This document shows, piece by piece, positions 61,187 to 64,000 of a stretch of DNA of 64,000 nucleotides. This DNA comes from JACCZX01 sp038216465. GTDB taxonomy: Bacteria > Pseudomonadota > Gammaproteobacteria > Burkholderiales > Burkholderiaceae_F. The notes under the pieces were generated by a model that did not search any database, was not told the DNA's origin, and worked only from the letters and a program-made list of their open reading frames with translations. Position numbers and translations under genes: made by a program. Numbering within the stretch: position 1 is the stretch's first letter; every line of letters starts with the position of its first letter. The stretch is from contig JBBQQC010000001.1 of assembly GCA_038216465.1 (NCBI GenBank), forward strand, positions 186,001 to 250,000, written 5' to 3'.

Positions 61187-61768
61187 ATGCTGTACGGGTC
61201 CGAGATCACCGCCAAGATTCTGATCATTGATTCCCACGGGCAGCCGGTTCGCTGGGCGTTGATGCAGCGTGCCGCGCGCTATTACGCGGCGGGCAAGGTT
61301 GTCACCGAGCTTGGCGAAAATCTGTTCGGCATGGCCGGCGGCGTGCAGGAAGCCACCGGCGCTCGTTCCGAATTTGTCACGAGCTCGATCGTGATGATTC
61401 GCGGCCGGCATCGCATCCCCTTCGGCCATGCTCACGTCGGTCTCACAAAGCATCGGCTTTTCGTCAGAGATCGCCAGATTTGCGCCTACTGCACCAATCG
61501 CTTTGCGGAGGCCGATCTGACCGTCGAACACATCGTGCCGGTATCGCGCGGCGGGCGCCATGAGTGGACCAACGTCGTGACGGCCTGCCGGTCGTGCAAC
61601 ACACGCAAGGGCAATCGCCGGCCCGAAGAAGCGAATATGCCGCTCGGCTACGTGCCTTATGCAGTGTGCCGCAATGAGGGATTCATTCTGAGCAACCGAC
61701 GCATCCTGGCCGACCAGATGACCTTTCTGCAAGCGTCGCTACCCCGGCACTCGCGCTGGGCCCAGTAA
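61187..61768 (+). CDS. HNH endonuclease
   Basis: A 193-aa protein with a C-terminal HNH nuclease fold: zinc Cys pair C-A-Y-C, E-H-I-V-P-V-S-R-G-G (the HN site), N-V-V-T-A-C-R-S-C-N and K-G-N-R-R-P-E-E-A. I prefer the ATG at 61187; an earlier TTG at 61157 adds ten residues. The N-terminal half is a family-typical alpha/beta region of unknown function, common in proteobacterial solitary HNH genes. No restriction methylase or phage genes lie nearby, so a DNA repair or housekeeping role is possible. Confidence 0.85.
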   Translation: MLYGSEITAKILIIDSHGQPVRWALMQRAARYYAAGKVVTELGENLFGMAGGVQEATGARSEFVTSSIVMIRGRHRIPFGHAHVGLTKHRLFVRDRQICAYCTNRFAEADLTVEHIVPVSRGGRHEWTNVVTACRSCNTRKGNRRPEEANMPLGYVPYAVCRNEGFILSNRRILADQMTFLQASLPRHSRWAQ

Positions 61769-61875
61769 GACTGGTCACCGCGTTGTCGAATTGTCTGCGC
61801 GCAGCGCGCTGACCATTCCATTCAAGTTGTAGCACCCCGCGCCTATTGTTCGCCAGCGACTTGGCATTCGGTCGC

Positions 61876-62142
61876 ATGGAGAATGAAATGATTTCCCAAT
61901 GGCTGTTCGAGGCTCGAAATGAGGAGGAGCACCCGGTGGCAGCGCCCGGCTCGCCGGCGCGCATCGCTGCCGCGATTGTCATTCTGACCGCGTTGACCCT
62001 CGCCGATGCCACGCCGCTGAGGGAGCTGAATGCGCTCGAGCAGCCGCGCACTGTCCCCTCGGCATGCGGTGCCGACGCGGTAGCGCGCGCCCAGCGTGAG
62101 GTCGATCGCCTGCGCCTGCCGTCGCCGACCGCGTTCTCATAG
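61876..62142 (+). CDS. Hypothetical 88-aa protein with one membrane segment
   Basis: An 88-aa ORF from an ATG at 61876; the frame also has a TTG at 61846. A hydrophobic stretch around residues 30-47 (A-A-A-I-V-I-L-T-A-L-T-L-A) could be a single membrane helix. The C-terminal part is Ala/Arg/Leu-rich. Just downstream is a clean terminator, which supports a real transcript. The ribosome-binding site is weak and I recognise no family. Confidence 0.45.
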   Translation: MENEMISQWLFEARNEEEHPVAAPGSPARIAAAIVILTALTLADATPLRELNALEQPRTVPSACGADAVARAQREVDRLRLPSPTAFS

Positions 62143-62158
62143 TTCGCGCCCAAAAGAC

Positions 62159-62188
62159 AAAGGCCACGCGAGCGTGGCCTTTGCGGAG
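62159..62188. terminator. Terminator between two convergent genes
   Basis: AAAGGCCACGC / GCGTGGCCTTT (62159-62182), an 11-bp stem with a tight loop, A-run on the left and T-run on the right. It sits between ends at 62142 (+) and 62208 (-) and can work in both directions. Confidence 0.8.
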
Positions 62189-62207
62189 GCGCTGGAAACT
62201 ACTGCGC

Positions 62208-62591
62208 TTACTTCAAGTGCTTGCTGACGTACTTGGTCAGCTCGAACATTGACGCCTGCGCTTTGCCGAACAACGCGCGCATCTTCTCGTCCGCATTGAT
62301 CATGCGGCGGTTGGCCTTGTCCTGCAGGTTGTTCCTCTTGATGTATTTCCAGATCTGGCTGGTGACCTCAGTGCGCGGCATCGGCGTCGCACCGATGATC
62401 GCTGCCAGAGGGCCGGTGGGCATCATCGGCCTCATGAACGCCGCGTTCGGCTTGCGTGCCGTTTTCTTTTTCGCGACCTTTTTGGCCGGCGCTCTTTTCA
62501 TCGACTTCTTGGCGGTTTTCTTTGCTGCTTTTTTCGCCGGTGCTTTTTTAGATGATTTCTTTCCGGCTTTCTTTGACTTCTTCATTGCCAT
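62208..62591 (-). CDS. Lys/Ala-rich histone-H1-like protein with SWIB domain
   Basis: A 127-aa protein in two parts. Residues 1-48 are K/A/P-rich in A-P-A-K-K and K-K-A-G-K-K-type repeats, like bacterial histone-H1-like proteins (AlgP/Hc1). Residues about 52-127 are a SWIB/MDM2 domain with R-T-E-V-T-S-Q-I-W-K-Y-I-K-R-N-N-L-Q-D and I-N-A-D-E-K-M, then M-F-E-L-T-K-Y-V-S-K-H-L. AAGGAG lies 9 bp before the ATG at 62591. It is a likely nucleoid-associated DNA-binding protein. A 272-bp upstream region holds its promoter. Confidence 0.9.
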   Translation of the reverse strand: MAMKKSKKAGKKSSKKAPAKKAAKKTAKKSMKRAPAKKVAKKKTARKPNAAFMRPMMPTGPLAAIIGATPMPRTEVTSQIWKYIKRNNLQDKANRRMINADEKMRALFGKAQASMFELTKYVSKHLK

Positions 62592-62863
62592 TTGCTTTTC
62601 TCCTTAGTTGAGCCACAGCGGGTTAGATCACAGCGACAGGGTTCTCAATCCGGAACCACAGAGAGCACTCTCGTTGCGTGAGCGCGATGCTAAGCGAATC
62701 AGACTGAATTACAAGAGGAAAAAATGTTTTTTCAGAGGAGAATTGCACGCGAGCAACGCGTTCTCCCTCTGAAAACCGGCGCTCAGCCAGCAAAATGCGC
62801 ACGAAAGCTATACAAGAAATAGGGGTTGCGGCGCTTCCGACACAACATCTGGTATGCGGGGGG

Positions 62864-64000
62864 TCACGCTGCAGCTGCTCGCTCAAGATCGGCGATCATG
62901 CGCTCGATCCGCGCGCCGAGTTTCTCGGTGGTCACTTGTTCGCGTAGCCGTTCGATCATCAGCGGAAACGCAAAAGGGGTCGGCCGCTTCAGCAGCCGGT
63001 AGACGATGCGCTGTCGGCGCATTTTGTCGAGGGCCATCCGCAGGCGACCGATATCGAGCTCCTGCTCCAGCACCTCGCGCTCGGCCTGAGCCAGCAGCTT
63101 GTTGCCGGCGTCGTACTTGCGGAAGACTTCGTAGAACAGTCCGGAGCTGGCCTGCAACTGCCTGGCCAATTTCGGAGCACCCGGATACCCTTGGAAAATC
63201 AGACCCGAGATGCGCGCTACTTGTCGAAAGCGCCGCAGCGCCAGCTCGCCGGCATTTAGGCTCGCCAAGACGTCTTCGAGCAGATTCGTATCACCGAGTA
63301 ACACATCGCTACGGCGCTGCCACGCGCCCATCCAGTCGATATCCACCGGCGACAGCAATTCAAAACCGTAGTCGTTCATCGAAATCGAGAACGTCGATGG
63401 TGTGCCCTGCCCGATCCGATACGCCAGCAGCGACGCGAGCCCCACGTGCACGTTGCGGCCGGCAAAGGGATAAACGAACAAGTGCCGGCCCTCACGGGAC
63501 CGCATCGCCTCAACGACCAGCGTGTCACGCGTCGGCACCTTCGACCACTTTGCCTGCAGCTCGATCAGCGGCCGCGCCAGTTGCATCTCGGGCGCCTCGT
63601 AGTTGCCGGCAAGCGCGCCTTCGAGCTCGCGCAGCGCGGCGTCGGCCATTTCACTGGATAGCGGCATCTTGCCGCCGGCCCAGCGCGGCACTGCGCCCTG
63701 GCGATTCTTGGCCGCTCGCACGTACGCCGTCATTTCGTGTACGCGCACCAGCTCAAGCATGCGGCCGCCAAACAGGAAGGTATCGCCCTTGCGCAGGCGG
63801 CTGATAAACGACTCCTCCATCACGCCGATATCGCGGCCGTTCATCGCCTTGATCAGCATCGAAGCTTCGGACACGATGGTCCCGATCGACATCCGATGTC
63901 GCTTACCGATAGCGGCGTCTTCGACGCGATACACGCCTTCGCTGTCGCGGCTTACACGCTGATAGTCCGGGTACGCGCGCAGCGCTTCACCGCCACGACC
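62864..64000 (-). CDS. Ligase-associated DEXH-box helicase, C-terminal part (open at right edge)
   Basis: The C-terminal 378 residues of a DNA helicase that enters from the right edge; the reading frame is open from 64000 and no stop interrupts it. The visible part matches the C-terminal domain of the ligase-associated DNA damage response DEXH helicase (Lhr-like, DEAD_assoc type): F-L-F-G-G-R-M-L-E-L, F-V-Y-P-F-A-G-R-N-V-H-V-G-L-A-S-L-L-A-Y-R, and D-Y-G-F-E-L-L-S. The ATPase core lies outside. pdeM of the same system is at 38.1 kb, about 24 kb away, with no ligase gene in the window. Confidence 0.88.
   Translation of the reverse strand, partial: GRGGEALRAYPDYQRVSRDSEGVYRVEDAAIGKRHRMSIGTIVSEASMLIKAMNGRDIGVMEESFISRLRKGDTFLFGGRMLELVRVHEMTAYVRAAKNRQGAVPRWAGGKMPLSSEMADAALRELEGALAGNYEAPEMQLARPLIELQAKWSKVPTRDTLVVEAMRSREGRHLFVYPFAGRNVHVGLASLLAYRIGQGTPSTFSISMNDYGFELLSPVDIDWMGAWQRRSDVLLGDTNLLEDVLASLNAGELALRRFRQVARISGLIFQGYPGAPKLARQLQASSGLFYEVFRKYDAGNKLLAQAEREVLEQELDIGRLRMALDKMRRQRIVYRLLKRPTPFAFPLMIERLREQVTTEKLGARIERMIADLERAAAA

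Overview
The window looks like a chromosomal segment from a flagellated Gram-negative bacterium, most likely a betaproteobacterium of Burkholderiales or Nitrosomonadales type. The reasons are an FlhC master regulator, a homodimeric AceE-type pyruvate dehydrogenase, a GltIJKL amino-acid importer, PapD/usher pili, outer-membrane barrels, lipoproteins with lipoboxes, a Lys/Ala-rich SWIB protein, and uniformly high G+C. The genus cannot be fixed from this sequence. I saw no rRNA, tRNA, CRISPR array, insertion sequence, phage gene or integration site. Genes are densely packed and only two stretches longer than 300 bases lack a gene.

Layout. 1-1.2 kb: the 3' end of flhC facing a YcgR-like c-di-GMP flagellar brake. 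1.5-9.6 kb: a small Lys-rich exported protein, an aldo/keto reductase, a ThDP enzyme, pyrC with a DUF3025 gene and an RHH-like small protein, and a lone aceE. 9.6-17 kb: an S9 peptidase, glycerate 2-kinase, a fused MFS/spermidine-synthase-like protein, a tiny lipoprotein and cardiolipin synthase. 17-21.3 kb: gltIJKL plus a second tandem binding protein. 21.4-26.4 kb: an Atm1-type ABC exporter, an acyl-CoA thioesterase, an FAD oxidoreductase and an amidase.

26.5-35.2 kb is a fatty-acid or acyl-CoA catabolic operon read leftwards: TetR regulator, acyl-CoA dehydrogenase, FadN-like hydratase/dehydrogenase, thiolase, NTF2-like protein, enoyl-CoA hydratase, hot-dog thioesterase and SDR. Just upstream of TetR lies a readable promoter (TTGACG, 17 bp, AATAGT) abutting a perfect 12-bp palindrome, the likely autoregulatory operator. 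35.3-38.2 kb is a LysR-divided DoxX/glutathione transferase/LigB-dioxygenase locus. It converges on gumN-like and pdeM-like genes, then come an OmpW/OmpA-like barrel and mtnA.

41.8-58.2 kb is the most unusual region. Two tandem proteins look like EAL-domain relatives that have lost the catalytic residues. They are followed by a four-gene archaic (SCPU) chaperone-usher pilus operon. Converging on it is a five-gene leftward operon of secreted DUF11-type proteins (about 332, 161, 412, 1715 and 806 aa). Three share an N-terminal N-x-A-x-x-x-Y-S-(I/V)-G-G motif and three share a C-terminal F-x-V-x-(V/I)-N ending; the 1715-aa member ends in a large predicted outer-membrane barrel. I propose this as a candidate undescribed cell-surface assembly. 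58.5-64 kb holds a CYTH-CHAD protein, two lipoproteins, an HNH endonuclease, a SWIB/histone-like protein and the C-terminal part of a ligase-associated DEXH helicase that runs off the right edge.
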